This document shows positions 24,276 through 32,696 of a stretch of 56,799 nucleotides of DNA, in pieces. A program made the translations under genes and the position numbers. The notes below the pieces were generated by a model. That model was not told where the DNA came from, made no database searches, and was given only the letters and a program-made list of their open reading frames with translations. Position 1 is the first letter of the stretch. Each line of letters begins with the position of its first letter. The stretch is from Bryobacterales bacterium (GTDB taxonomy: Bacteria > Acidobacteriota > Terriglobia > Bryobacterales > Bryobacteraceae): positions 1 to 56,799 of the forward strand of contig PMUP01000012.1 of NCBI GenBank assembly GCA_003166865.1, given 5' to 3'.

Positions 24276-24827
24276 TCAGAGCGTCATGAGCGCGGCCACC
24301 GTGGCATACTTCTGATCCTGGGTCCAGGGCGGGCCGATCAGCTTGCCGAGCAAACCGATGCGCTCGAGCGATGCGGGGTCGAGGCTCTTCTCCCGCACAC
24401 CAATCACAGGCAGGCGGCACTCCTTGGCCGCCCACACCAGAACGTCGCGAAACATCTCGCCCTCCGCCGTGTGGAGCAACGGATGTGACGCCAGAATCTT
24501 TTCGAGTCCCGGCAGCGCCTTACCGGAGCCGAGCACGACACCGCATCCGGCGACTTCATGCCCCTGCGATCGAAGCGTTTTGATCGTGGATGACAGCGCC
24601 TCCAGGGCCAGCGCGCGCGACGATTCGATCGCCCTCCGCACCAGCGCCTCCGCCCGCGGGAACGAGAGCTCGGCAGCGGCGTGATAGGGTTGCTTTGAAC
24701 CCGGCATCCGCGGATCGGCGATGACTATCTTACGGCGTTCGAGAACTCGCGGCGCGTCGATGGTCCCAGCGACCTCCACCAGGGCGGCCCATCCCGAATG
24801 TGCGCGGAAGCCTAATGCCGTACGCAT
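24276..24827 (-). CDS. Conserved protein of unknown function
   Basis: A 183-residue soluble protein. It begins with LGFRAHSGWAALVEV and later has CGVVLGSGKALPGLEKIL, SHPLLHTAEGEMFRDVL and CRLPVIGV. The strongly patterned HTAEGEMFRD block suggests an active or binding site, but I do not recognise the family. The start overlaps the end of the methyltransferase gene upstream by 16 nt, so it is the last gene of a compact operon. A 131-bp gap with nothing recognisable separates it from the metallopeptidase gene. Confidence 0.7.
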   Translation of the reverse strand: MRTALGFRAHSGWAALVEVAGTIDAPRVLERRKIVIADPRMPGSKQPYHAAAELSFPRAEALVRRAIESSRALALEALSSTIKTLRSQGHEVAGCGVVLGSGKALPGLEKILASHPLLHTAEGEMFRDVLVWAAKECRLPVIGVREKSLDPASLERIGLLGKLIGPPWTQDQKYATVAALMTL

Positions 24828-25555
24828 TGAACGCGAAGACGGCGATAGTCGACGGTCCAGACGCCGTCATGATACAGGGTAGGACGAAGGTGGTCCACAA
24901 GTTGACTCACGACGTCGTCGGCGCGTTCTGGAGAGAACTGGCGCAGATAACTCTGAGTGAACATGCGCAGCCAATGTTCCATGCCGTCTTCACCTTGGAG
25001 CGGCGTTGGACGATCGAAGAGATGAGCATCACGAACTTCCATCCCGTGCGCTTCTAAGATCGGCGCGTATTCACCGACGCTCGGGTAATACCAAGGTGAC
25101 TGCTCATCAGCGCTGGGGCCGAGCACGGCGCGCAGAGCAGCCTGCACCGACGCGATGTTCCCCTGGCCTCCGAACTCCGCGACGAAACGTCCGCCGGGGC
25201 GCAACGCTTGGGCAATTGATTTGATGGCTCCTTCGGCGTCCTTCACCCAATGCAAGACGGCGTTCGAGAAGACAGCATCGACGGGCTCAGGGAAACGGAA
25301 GCTGGCCGCATCGCCCAACACGAATGCAAGATTCGGATAATTCTTGCGAGCTTCAGCCAGCATCTCCGCCGAGTTGTCCAGGCCGGTAACCGTGGCGCCC
25401 GAGCGGGCGATCTCCGCGGTGAGCTGGCCGGTGCCGCAGCCGACATCGAGAATGCGTTCGCCAGGCTGCGGATTCAGCAATTCCATCAAACTGGCGCCGA
25501 AGCGCCAAACGAAAGAATGCCGGTCTTGGTAGCGTGCCGCGTCCCAGGCGCTCAC
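24812..25555 (-). CDS. Class I SAM-dependent methyltransferase (trans-aconitate methyltransferase-like)
   Basis: A 247-residue cytoplasmic enzyme. Motif I is ILDVGCGTGQL near residue 35. Motif II is an acidic GLDN near 58, and motif IV is DAVFSNAVLHWV near 95-107. ALRPGGRFVAEFGG supplies the post-IV loop. The HDxHSFVWRFGASLMELL start and FSNAVLHWV are typical of trans-aconitate methyltransferase and its relatives, which make small-molecule carboxylate esters. The actual substrate is unknown. The GTG start (25553-25555) overlaps the stop of the preceding gene in a GTGA arrangement, indicating translational coupling. Confidence 0.88.
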   Translation of the reverse strand: MSAWDAARYQDRHSFVWRFGASLMELLNPQPGERILDVGCGTGQLTAEIARSGATVTGLDNSAEMLAEARKNYPNLAFVLGDAASFRFPEPVDAVFSNAVLHWVKDAEGAIKSIAQALRPGGRFVAEFGGQGNIASVQAALRAVLGPSADEQSPWYYPSVGEYAPILEAHGMEVRDAHLFDRPTPLQGEDGMEHWLRMFTQSYLRQFSPERADDVVSQLVDHLRPTLYHDGVWTVDYRRLRVQCVRH

Positions 25556-25857
25556 GCCCGCTTGCCGCGCGATGTCGCTTTTTTTGCGGGCTTGGGAGGG
25601 GGCTCGGGTTCGCTCGGGGGATCCGCCGCAGCGGCAGGAACGGCGGCCGCCAGGACTTCCTTGAACAACTCAGCCTTCTTCAGATCTTTCTTTGACGGAG
25701 GTGCTTGTTCGTGCCGGAAGTCATGATCGTGATAACAAGTTCGGCAGCGGACTTTGGCGGGCTCGCCGCTCACCAGCGAGACAATAGCGTGATTGGTGAC
25801 GCGGCGGCATTTAATGCAGTGGTCATCAATTATGTCCCCTAAGCGAAAATCCGACAT
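25552..25857 (-). CDS. Small zinc-ribbon protein with basic Pro/Ala-rich tail
   Basis: A 101-residue protein when started at ATG 25857; a longer frame to 25914 would overlap the chromate-transporter gene. Two cysteine pairs, HCIKCRRVTNH and VRCRTCYHDHDF, form a probable zinc ribbon at residues 13-45. The second half is low in complexity (PPSEPEPPPKPAKKATSRGKRA) and probably disordered and nucleic-acid-binding or regulatory. It is coupled to the methyltransferase downstream by a 4-nt overlap and lies 28 bp after the chromate-transporter half. Function is unknown. Confidence 0.78.
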   Translation of the reverse strand: MSDFRLGDIIDDHCIKCRRVTNHAIVSLVSGEPAKVRCRTCYHDHDFRHEQAPPSKKDLKKAELFKEVLAAAVPAAAADPPSEPEPPPKPAKKATSRGKRA

Positions 25858-25885
25858 AGCAAGTGGAGGGTTACGGCTGAGTATA

Positions 25886-26401
25886 TCAGAACTGAAACGA
25901 TAGCATTCCGACAACGGCCGCGCAGAGCATCACCCACAGAGAATCGACGCGTGTGACGGCGATGAGGATGAAGCTGGAAACCACAATCGCAAGCGACAGC
26001 GGGCCAGTGATGGCATCGCGGGCCAGGGGCGCCGCGGCGGTCACCATCAGACCCGCGCCGGCGAAAAGAACCGCTCGAGCAACCGCCCGTGCCCGCCGGT
26101 GTTCCGCGCGAGCTCCCAGGAAGCGCAGCATGGGGATGATCAAAAATGCGGGTGTGATCATAGCGAGCCAGCCCGCGCATGCGCCGGGCGCTCCCGCGAC
26201 CAAGTATCCGACGCTAACCACGTAAATTCCCAGGGGACCGGGTCCGATGCGGCCGGCGGCAACGGCGGTGTTGAGTTGGTGATCGGTGAGAACGTGGCGG
26301 CGTACCACGAAATCGTTGCGGACCATCGGCAACGAAGCGAGGCCGCTGAAGGAAGTCAGCGTAGCCTTGACCAGGAGCAGATACAAGACGACCAAATTCA
26401 T
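25886..26401 (-). CDS. Chromate transporter family protein, second half (short-chain CHR)
   Basis: A 171-residue membrane protein from ATG 26401, chosen over the longer frame (to 26461) because the first helix LVVLYLLLVKATLTSF begins there and the longer form overlaps its partner. The CHR motif appears as SFSGLASLPMVRNDFV, followed by IGPGPLGIYVVSVGYLVAG and further helices. Short-chain CHR proteins work as pairs of two half-size subunits that together equal ChrA, exporting chromate or transporting sulphate-like anions. The partner gene lies 16 bp upstream. Confidence 0.85.
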   Translation of the reverse strand: MNLVVLYLLLVKATLTSFSGLASLPMVRNDFVVRRHVLTDHQLNTAVAAGRIGPGPLGIYVVSVGYLVAGAPGACAGWLAMITPAFLIIPMLRFLGARAEHRRARAVARAVLFAGAGLMVTAAAPLARDAITGPLSLAIVVSSFILIAVTRVDSLWVMLCAAVVGMLSFQF

Positions 26402-26417
26402 GGTACGGCTCCGGGAT

Positions 26418-26957
26418 TCATGATTCGGCCCAGAAGAAGCCCACGATGGCGGCCACGCCAATCACCTGGAGCGGCGACAATTTCACGACGTAGGCTAGAA
26501 CGAACGCTCCGGCGGCGATCACTATGGGACGCAGCCATCGCCCGCGCGAGCATTGGGTCCGGACCAGCAGCAGAGCCGCACCGAGCATGGTTCCAACGGC
26601 TGCGGCAACCAGGGCGTTGGCGATGGACTGGGCCAATGGATATCGCGCCGTGAGATCGTAGGCGCGCGTCAGCCATACAACAAGGACGGAAGCCGGAATC
26701 GTGATGGCGAGCACGGCCGCCAGAGCGCCCGGAAGTCCGCGGAGATACCAACCGGCGGCGACGCAAAACGCGAGCACGTTGGTGCCGGGCGTGAGCCGTG
26801 CGAGCCCGAATGCGATGCCGAATTTCTCCGGGCTCAACCAATCACGTTTGTAGAATTCGCGTTGCAGAATCGCGATGGTGGGATCGCCTCCGCCGAAAAC
26901 AGTGACGCCGACGCGGAAGAAGAGACGTGTGACGCCGGTAAGCCGCGGTTGAGCCAT
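26418..26957 (-). CDS. Chromate transporter family protein, first half (short-chain CHR)
   Basis: A 179-residue membrane protein. The family motif is FRVGVTVFGGGDPTIAILQREF near residues 13-34, followed by ARLTPGTNVLAFCVAAGW and alternating hydrophobic helices to the end (LQVIGVAAIVGFFW). It is the promoter-proximal gene of a probable five-gene operon running left: two CHR halves, zinc ribbon, methyltransferase, unknown. The substrate (chromate, sulphate or other oxyanion) cannot be read from the sequence. Confidence 0.88.
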   Translation of the reverse strand: MAQPRLTGVTRLFFRVGVTVFGGGDPTIAILQREFYKRDWLSPEKFGIAFGLARLTPGTNVLAFCVAAGWYLRGLPGALAAVLAITIPASVLVVWLTRAYDLTARYPLAQSIANALVAAAVGTMLGAALLLVRTQCSRGRWLRPIVIAAGAFVLAYVVKLSPLQVIGVAAIVGFFWAES

Positions 26958-27031
26958 CGGAGCTACTGTAGCAGGCTTAGACGCGGCGACCGCTCCCTTT
27001 GGTCACGGCTCAGAATCGGAGTTTCCGACGG

Positions 27032-29128
27032 CTAGTGTTGAGGCGCGACGGTCGCTGGAGTTGCCGGAGGCGGGGGTGCGGGGCGCGTCCATTCGCCAAT
27101 CCATTCGAGAAACGTGTTGTACCACAGCACCGCGTTTTGCGGCTTCAGGACCCAGTGCCCTTCATCGGGGAACAGCAGCAGCTTGGACGGCACCTTCTGG
27201 AGCTGCAGCGCGGTGAAGAGTTGCAAGCCTTGCGTGTACGGCACGCGAAAGTCCTGCTCACCGTCGATCACCAGTGTGGGTGTGTGGAAATCCTTGGCGT
27301 AATAACTAGGCGACCATTTGGCGTAGGTGTCGGGATTGTCCCAGGGCACGCCATTGAACTCCCACAGCGGGAACCATAGCTCATCGGTCGCGCCGAATTC
27401 ACTGCGCAAATCGTAGACGCCGGCGTGCGACACCAACGCCTTGAAGCGGTGCGTGTGGCCGAGCATCCAGTCGATCATGTAGCCGCCATAGGAACCGCCG
27501 GCCGCTGCTATGCGATCGGCGTCCGCGTAGGGCAGGGAAGCCACGTGGTCCACCACCGCCATGATGTCATCGAACGGTGTGCCGCCCCAATTGTCGCGGA
27601 TGTCTTCGGTGAATTTCTGGCCGTAACCGGTGGAACCCCGCGGATTCGGCATCACGATCAGATATCCCGCCGACGCAAACACCTGAGCGTTCCAGCGATA
27701 GGTCCAACTTTCACCCCAATCGCCCTCGGGGCCGCCGTGAATCAAGAACAAAACCGGGTACTTATGATTCGGCTGGAAGTCGGGCGGTTTCACGACAAAA
27801 CTTTGGATGCGCGTTTTGTCGGCTGCATCCACCCAGAAATCCTCCAATGGTGTCAGCGCGGTTTGCGCGAGCAGCGCATCGTTCAAATGGGTGAGCGCGA
27901 CGGGCGGGCCGCCGCCGGAACTGGCACGATAAATTTCCGCGGGCGCCGAGCCGCTCTCGGCCGTGTAGATCATCGTTTTTCCGTCACTGGTGAGCTTCAT
28001 GTCATCCAGGGTGCTGGCGCCGCTGACGATCACTCGGGTAGCTCCGCCCGCTGTCGGAATCATCTCGATGGGCTGGAGTCCGCGATCCAGGACGGTAAAG
28101 AATAGAGCATTCGAGTCGGGCGACCAGGTGAAGCTTTGGACCGGCCGATCGAGCGAATCAGTCAGTACATTTACCCGTCCAGTTGCCCGCTCCAGCACCA
28201 TCAGGCGCCAGCGGTCGGCTTCATAACCGGCGCGCGCCTGGCTACGATAGGCCAACCATCTGCCGTCGGGAGAATACTGCGGGCTCGAATCGGCCCCCGG
28301 ATTGATGGTGATCTTCATCGAATCGCCGCCGCTGATGGGAACCACAAACAGGTCCGCATTCGTGCTGGTGGCGGGCACCGGGTCGGCGTTCATGGAATAA
28401 CAGACTTCCTTGGAGTCGGCCGAAATCGCGTAGTCGTCCGGGCCGCCCAGCGAAAACGGCGGAACATCGCGAGCGCCCGGCGTGAGATCCTTCACTGGGC
28501 CGCCGTCGGCGTCCACCACCATCAGATGCGAGCGGCGCTTGGTTTGCCACTCGGTCCAATGCCGGTAAAGCAACGTTGTGAAACTGCGCGCCTTGACCTT
28601 GCTGTTCTTCTCGGCATCCAAGCGGCTCTTGTTGCAGGCGTCGTCGGGACAATCCGGAAATACGCTGCTGGTGAACACCAGCTTCTTGCCATCCGGCGAA
28701 AACAGCACGCCGCCCGCTTCGGTTGAGAGGTTGGTGATCGGGCGCGCGTTGGATCCGTCGGCGTTCATGATCCACACCTGGGCCGAGCTTCGTTGATCCA
28801 AACCGGCGCGATCGGAGATGAACGCAATGCGCGAGGAATCGGGCGACCACTCGGGGCGCTCGTTATCGGTACCCTGCATCGTGATTTGACGCGGCACTCC
28901 GTCGGTGCCCCCGCCGTTTAGCGGGACGGTATAGATCTGCTTGGGCTTGGTGTTCTGCGCGATGTCGACGGTTTGAACCGTGAATGCGACAGTCTTGCCG
29001 TCGGGAGAGAGCTGCGGTTCCTGGATCCGTGCGATCTTCAGCAGCGTTTGGACGTCGAACGGTTGCTTCTGCGCCGCCAAGCTGGCTGCGAACAAGAACA
29101 CAACACAGCAGGGACGCGCGAGCGACAT
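27032..29128 (-). CDS. S9-family prolyl oligopeptidase-like peptidase, exported
   Basis: A 698-residue protein with a signal peptide (PCCVVFLFAASLAAQ). Residues of about 30-430 form a seven-bladed propeller with PD40-like blades (LSPDGKTVAF, WSPDSSRIAF, FSPDGKKLVF, YSPDGRWLAY, WSPDSNALFF). The C-terminal alpha/beta-hydrolase domain has the complete triad: Ser546 in GGSYGGY, Asp626 in DGEQDFRVP and His658 in DEGHWV. HGGPEGDWG supplies the oxyanion region. It should cleave short peptides in the periplasm, as dipeptidyl- or acylaminoacyl-peptidases do. It lies 45 bp downstream of the Gly/Tyr-repeat protein gene. Confidence 0.94.
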   Translation of the reverse strand: MSLARPCCVVFLFAASLAAQKQPFDVQTLLKIARIQEPQLSPDGKTVAFTVQTVDIAQNTKPKQIYTVPLNGGGTDGVPRQITMQGTDNERPEWSPDSSRIAFISDRAGLDQRSSAQVWIMNADGSNARPITNLSTEAGGVLFSPDGKKLVFTSSVFPDCPDDACNKSRLDAEKNSKVKARSFTTLLYRHWTEWQTKRRSHLMVVDADGGPVKDLTPGARDVPPFSLGGPDDYAISADSKEVCYSMNADPVPATSTNADLFVVPISGGDSMKITINPGADSSPQYSPDGRWLAYRSQARAGYEADRWRLMVLERATGRVNVLTDSLDRPVQSFTWSPDSNALFFTVLDRGLQPIEMIPTAGGATRVIVSGASTLDDMKLTSDGKTMIYTAESGSAPAEIYRASSGGGPPVALTHLNDALLAQTALTPLEDFWVDAADKTRIQSFVVKPPDFQPNHKYPVLFLIHGGPEGDWGESWTYRWNAQVFASAGYLIVMPNPRGSTGYGQKFTEDIRDNWGGTPFDDIMAVVDHVASLPYADADRIAAAGGSYGGYMIDWMLGHTHRFKALVSHAGVYDLRSEFGATDELWFPLWEFNGVPWDNPDTYAKWSPSYYAKDFHTPTLVIDGEQDFRVPYTQGLQLFTALQLQKVPSKLLLFPDEGHWVLKPQNAVLWYNTFLEWIGEWTRPAPPPPATPATVAPQH

Positions 29129-29173
29129 ATGCTTCGATTGTATGCCAGGCGGCGGCCCGGCAACCTTGGGATG

Positions 29174-30046
29174 TTAGAGCGCCAGCTTGCCTTCGTATTG
29201 CATGTCGCTCAAGTGGAACTTTTCCTCCACTTTGATGCGCCGGATGTTGAGAATAAAATCCACTTCCTTGTCGGCGGCGTTGATGGGGTTGGTGCGCGGG
29301 AACAGGAAGCGCACGCCGTCGATTCCGCCGGGCCCATCGATCTGGACATCCTGCGCGTAGATGGAGCTTTTACCCTTGGGCGCGAGCTGCGCAGCGTCCA
29401 GCAGTTGGGAACGCAAAGCGTCGTTCTGCGGATTCTGGCGCCGGCCATTGTCATCGTTGCTATTCGAGGTCTGGTCGTCGGGATCCGAGGAGGAGGAGCG
29501 ACCGCGCGGTTGAGGCAGCCGCAGACCCAGCACGGTAATCACGTAATACTTTTCTGTCGCGGCTGTCGCGGCCTTCAATTCATCTGACTGACCCGCACCC
29601 TGACGCATCAGACCCTGCTGAATCGGCAAGGCACTGTCCCAGCGGATGGTCAGATTCATCGGACCGGCCTGCGACCCATCGCCGCCATTCGATCCCCCTG
29701 GATAATTGCCCCCTCCGTTCGGATAGCCGCCGCCTCCGCCCGGATAGCCGCCGCCTCCGCCCGGATAGCCGCCACCTCCGCCTGGATAGCCGCCACCGCC
29801 GCCTGGATAGCCGCCTCCGCCTGGATAGCCAAAGCCTCCGCCACGGCGGCCCATGCCACGCTGCGGCTGGGATTGTTGAGGCTGAACGGTCTTGCCCTTT
29901 GCCCACGGCGAGTCGCTCAACATTTTATTGGTTTCCTCGCTCGTCCACTGGCTGGAATCCTTGGTCTTCCAGAATTCGGCGGCGAAAAGCACTAGGGCGC
30001 ACGCCGCGCTCGCTGCGCCGAGTCGCAAAAATCTCGTTAGATGCAT
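29174..30046 (-). CDS. Exported protein with Gly/Pro/Tyr repeats, function unknown
   Basis: About 290 residues from ATG 30046, which gives a compact signal peptide (FLRLGAASAACALVLFAA); in-frame ATG 30070 and GTG 30079 are alternatives, none with a good Shine-Dalgarno. After the signal comes WTSEETNKMLSDSPWAKGKTV, a phrase common in acidobacterial exported proteins. A flexible tract of repeated YPGGGGG (coding repeat 29721-29830) follows. The C-terminal roughly 150 residues form a folded-looking domain (LTIRWDSALPIQQGL, YVITVLGLRLPQ, GVRFLFPRTNPI, MQYEGKLAL). No family is recognised. It precedes the S9 peptidase and may be co-transcribed with it. Confidence 0.82.
   Translation of the reverse strand: MHLTRFLRLGAASAACALVLFAAEFWKTKDSSQWTSEETNKMLSDSPWAKGKTVQPQQSQPQRGMGRRGGGFGYPGGGGYPGGGGGYPGGGGGYPGGGGGYPGGGGGYPNGGGNYPGGSNGGDGSQAGPMNLTIRWDSALPIQQGLMRQGAGQSDELKAATAATEKYYVITVLGLRLPQPRGRSSSSDPDDQTSNSNDDNGRRQNPQNDALRSQLLDAAQLAPKGKSSIYAQDVQIDGPGGIDGVRFLFPRTNPINAADKEVDFILNIRRIKVEEKFHLSDMQYEGKLAL
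29721..29830 (-). repeat. 21-bp coding tandem repeat (YPGGGGG units)
   Basis: On the plus strand the units begin GGATAG at 29721, 29742, 29763 and 29784 (21 bp each), then 29805 (an 18-bp unit) and a partial at 29823. Each encodes YPGGGGG or YPGGGG. Units differ by a few third-position changes, so the tract is not brand new, but its length is likely to vary between strains. Confidence 0.9.
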
Positions 30047-30231
30047 CCTTGATCGCCAGACGCTGTGCATGCTGCCCACGTTACGCTAAACTCGTTCTCA
30101 GTGCCTGCAAACATTGTCAACTTTTGTAATCGCGCTGAAAAAGGTCCCACAGCCGCAAGTGCCTACGCCACTCACGCTTTTGCGTTAACCTGTTTCGTGT
30201 TAGACACGTCGTTAGCTTAATTCATATCAAC

Positions 30232-32403
30232 ATGAAATCAAAACTTCTTCTTTCCATGCTGTGCCTGGCGGCTAGTGGATTTCTCGGGGCTGCCGAACCC
30301 GATGCGGCCCGGATACTTGCGACGGCGCCCTTGCGTTTTGAACCCGTGCCTGACGGTAGCGCCGGCGGCAAGTTCGTGGCCCGTGGCGCCCGCTTTCATT
30401 TCGAGTTTACGCGCGATGAGGCCGCCTTGCGCGCCGGCGATAAAGACATTCGTCTACACTTCGATGGCGCGGACCGGCACGCTCAGATTTCGGGGACGGG
30501 GCTCCAGCGCTCCACCACGAACCTGTACATCGGCAACGATCCAGCCAAATGGCGCCACGGAATCCCCAACTACAGCCGGGTGCAGGTGCAGGGGCTTTAT
30601 CGAGGGATCGACTTGGCCTACTACGGCAACGCCGGCGAACTTGAATACGATCTGACGGTGAAACCGGGCGCCGACCCGCGGCGGATTCGTTTGCGATTGC
30701 AAGGTGAGGGCGCAAGTGACGCAAGCGTGAATCAGCACGGAGACCTGGTGTCCAAACTGACTCAGAAGCGCCCGGTGACTTACCAGGTTGCGGCGGACGG
30801 ATCGCGGCGAGCGGTGGACAGTCGCTATCGTAAAAATGCCGACGGTTCCTACGGATTCGCGCTCGGCGCGTATGATCACACGCGCGATCTGGTAATCGAT
30901 CCGCTACTCATCGGGCAGTACTTTTCGGGCACCTACCAGGTCATCGCCTACAGTATCGGCCATGATTCCAAAGGCCTGATCTACATCGGAGGCGATACCA
31001 GTACTCCGGATCTCACGCTGGCGGGAACTCCGTATCAGAGCAGCGAAGCCGGCGGCATTGACATGTTTTTTGCTGTGATTAATCCCGCCCTCTCGCAAGG
31101 CTCGCAGATCAGCTATACCACCTATATCGGTGGAACAAGCGACGACGACTTTGGCGCGATGCTGGTCGGTCCGACCGGTGATGTCTATATCACTGGCACC
31201 ACGTTCTCGGACGATTTCCCCACGGTGAATGCCGCGCAAACCACCTTGGGTGGCACCACCGACACCAACAGCAACGCGATCGTCCTGTGGTTTAGCCCAA
31301 CGCAGACGTTGAAATTTTCGACCTACATCGGAGGCAGCGGAAACGACGGCGGCAAGGCGATCTCGGTGGGTTCGAACGGGCATATCTGGGTTGCGGGCGA
31401 CACGCAGTCCACCGATTTTCCGGATACGGGCGGTTTCCAGAGTACGCTGATTGGCAAGCAGAACATGTTCGTAGCGGGTTTCGACCCCTCCAACACGACC
31501 ACCGCGACGGAAACCTATTCCATCTACATCGGCGGCACGCATTGGGACGAAGCCTACGGCTTGGCGTTAGCGCCGGATGGAACGCTTTGGCTCGCGGGTG
31601 CCACCTATTCACCAGACATCTGGATCACGGGAAGTCCGACCTATCAGAGCCAGTATGGCGGCGACGGCGATGCCTATGTGGCTCACATCAATCCCGGTTT
31701 GAAGACGAAGGCATTGCTCTATGCCAGTTTCCTGGGCGGAAGCGGCATTGATGAGGCCACCAGTATGGTTCTCGATCCGTCCGGACGCGTGATTCTGAGC
31801 GGCTACACGCTCTCGTCGAATTTCCCGGTGACCAGTGACGCCTTCCAGACCAAGTACGGGGGGAACACCGACGCCTTCATCGCGATTTTGGACCCTTCGA
31901 ATCCGTTGAGATCAGCACAGTTGGTTTACTCGACGTATTTCGGCGGCGACGGGGCCGACTCGGCCTTCGATCTGAAAGAAGATAGCAGCGGCGTTCTGTA
32001 CATTTCGGGCTATACCGAATCGCCGGGCCTGCCGGGTACCTCGAATGCGTTGCAAGCGTCCTACGACGGTAGCGTGGACGCTTTCGGACTGAAGCTGGAT
32101 CCCTCCAAAGCTGGCGCGGCTGGGATCGACTACTTCACTTATCTCGGGAGCCCCGGCGTGCAGATCGCCTACGGAGTCGATTTCGATTCGAAGGGGGATA
32201 TGTACCTGGTCGGATCGACGACCACTGGACTTTTGGGCGAGTTCGGAGGTCCGGAGCGGGGATCGGAGGACGGAGTCGTCAACGCGTTTGTGATCGGATT
32301 CAAGGCCGCTTCCTCGTCGTCGAGCGATATAACTGCCAACGGCAGCGCTGCCCCGCCGGTTCGTCTACGGCACCCGTACTTGCCGATTTTGCCGCACCGC
32401 TAG
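30232..32403 (+). CDS. Exported SBBP-repeat beta-propeller protein
   Basis: A 723-residue secreted protein with signal peptide (SKLLLSMLCLAASGFLGAA). The first about 220 residues match the domain that precedes SBBP repeats: FEFTRDEAALRAG, NLYIGNDPAKWRHGIPNYSR, VQVQGLYRGIDLAYYGN and LEYDLTVKPGADP. About eight SBBP blades follow, each with a YSTYFGG or TYIGGTSDDDFG-like start and an IYIGG, VYITG or VILSGYT strand. The C-terminus is a short Ser-rich and basic tail without a sorting signal. The role is presumably extracellular binding or adhesion. It is divergent from the Gly/Tyr-repeat gene across a gap of about 150-185 bp that should carry both promoters. Confidence 0.9.
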   Translation: MKSKLLLSMLCLAASGFLGAAEPDAARILATAPLRFEPVPDGSAGGKFVARGARFHFEFTRDEAALRAGDKDIRLHFDGADRHAQISGTGLQRSTTNLYIGNDPAKWRHGIPNYSRVQVQGLYRGIDLAYYGNAGELEYDLTVKPGADPRRIRLRLQGEGASDASVNQHGDLVSKLTQKRPVTYQVAADGSRRAVDSRYRKNADGSYGFALGAYDHTRDLVIDPLLIGQYFSGTYQVIAYSIGHDSKGLIYIGGDTSTPDLTLAGTPYQSSEAGGIDMFFAVINPALSQGSQISYTTYIGGTSDDDFGAMLVGPTGDVYITGTTFSDDFPTVNAAQTTLGGTTDTNSNAIVLWFSPTQTLKFSTYIGGSGNDGGKAISVGSNGHIWVAGDTQSTDFPDTGGFQSTLIGKQNMFVAGFDPSNTTTATETYSIYIGGTHWDEAYGLALAPDGTLWLAGATYSPDIWITGSPTYQSQYGGDGDAYVAHINPGLKTKALLYASFLGGSGIDEATSMVLDPSGRVILSGYTLSSNFPVTSDAFQTKYGGNTDAFIAILDPSNPLRSAQLVYSTYFGGDGADSAFDLKEDSSGVLYISGYTESPGLPGTSNALQASYDGSVDAFGLKLDPSKAGAAGIDYFTYLGSPGVQIAYGVDFDSKGDMYLVGSTTTGLLGEFGGPERGSEDGVVNAFVIGFKAASSSSSDITANGSAAPPVRLRHPYLPILPHR

Positions 32404-32696
32404 AGACGCATCTGGTACCTAACCGTAAGATCAACGCTCTGGCAAGCTGACCGCAAAATTTACGTAGACCAGTCAGAACCGTAGAACTATTACTGCTAGG
32501 CGCCGATCTGCGCCTCTCCATTAATCCCCTTAATTCCTTTATAAGGAATCCACTTTAGGTTGAAGCGGTCGTTTGGCACCTCGCCTGCCATAAGCGAATC
32601 GGCCAAAGTAACCCAGTTGTTACTTCTCGAAGCTATGGCCGCTACTACCAGTGGCCGGCCATTTACTATTCAAACTCAACCGAGAGGAGAAGTATC
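32404..32696 (+). promoter_or_regulatory. Leader region of the S53 peptidase with a perfect inverted repeat
   Basis: A 293-bp AT-richer gap. A 17-bp perfect inverted repeat (ATTCCTT, 3-bp centre, AAGGAAT) lies at 32533-32549 and could be an operator or a small hairpin; it is followed by no T-run, so a terminator is unlikely. A purine-rich GAGAGGAG just before the GTG serves as ribosome-binding site for the peptidase. No gene is seen in the gap. Confidence 0.35.
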
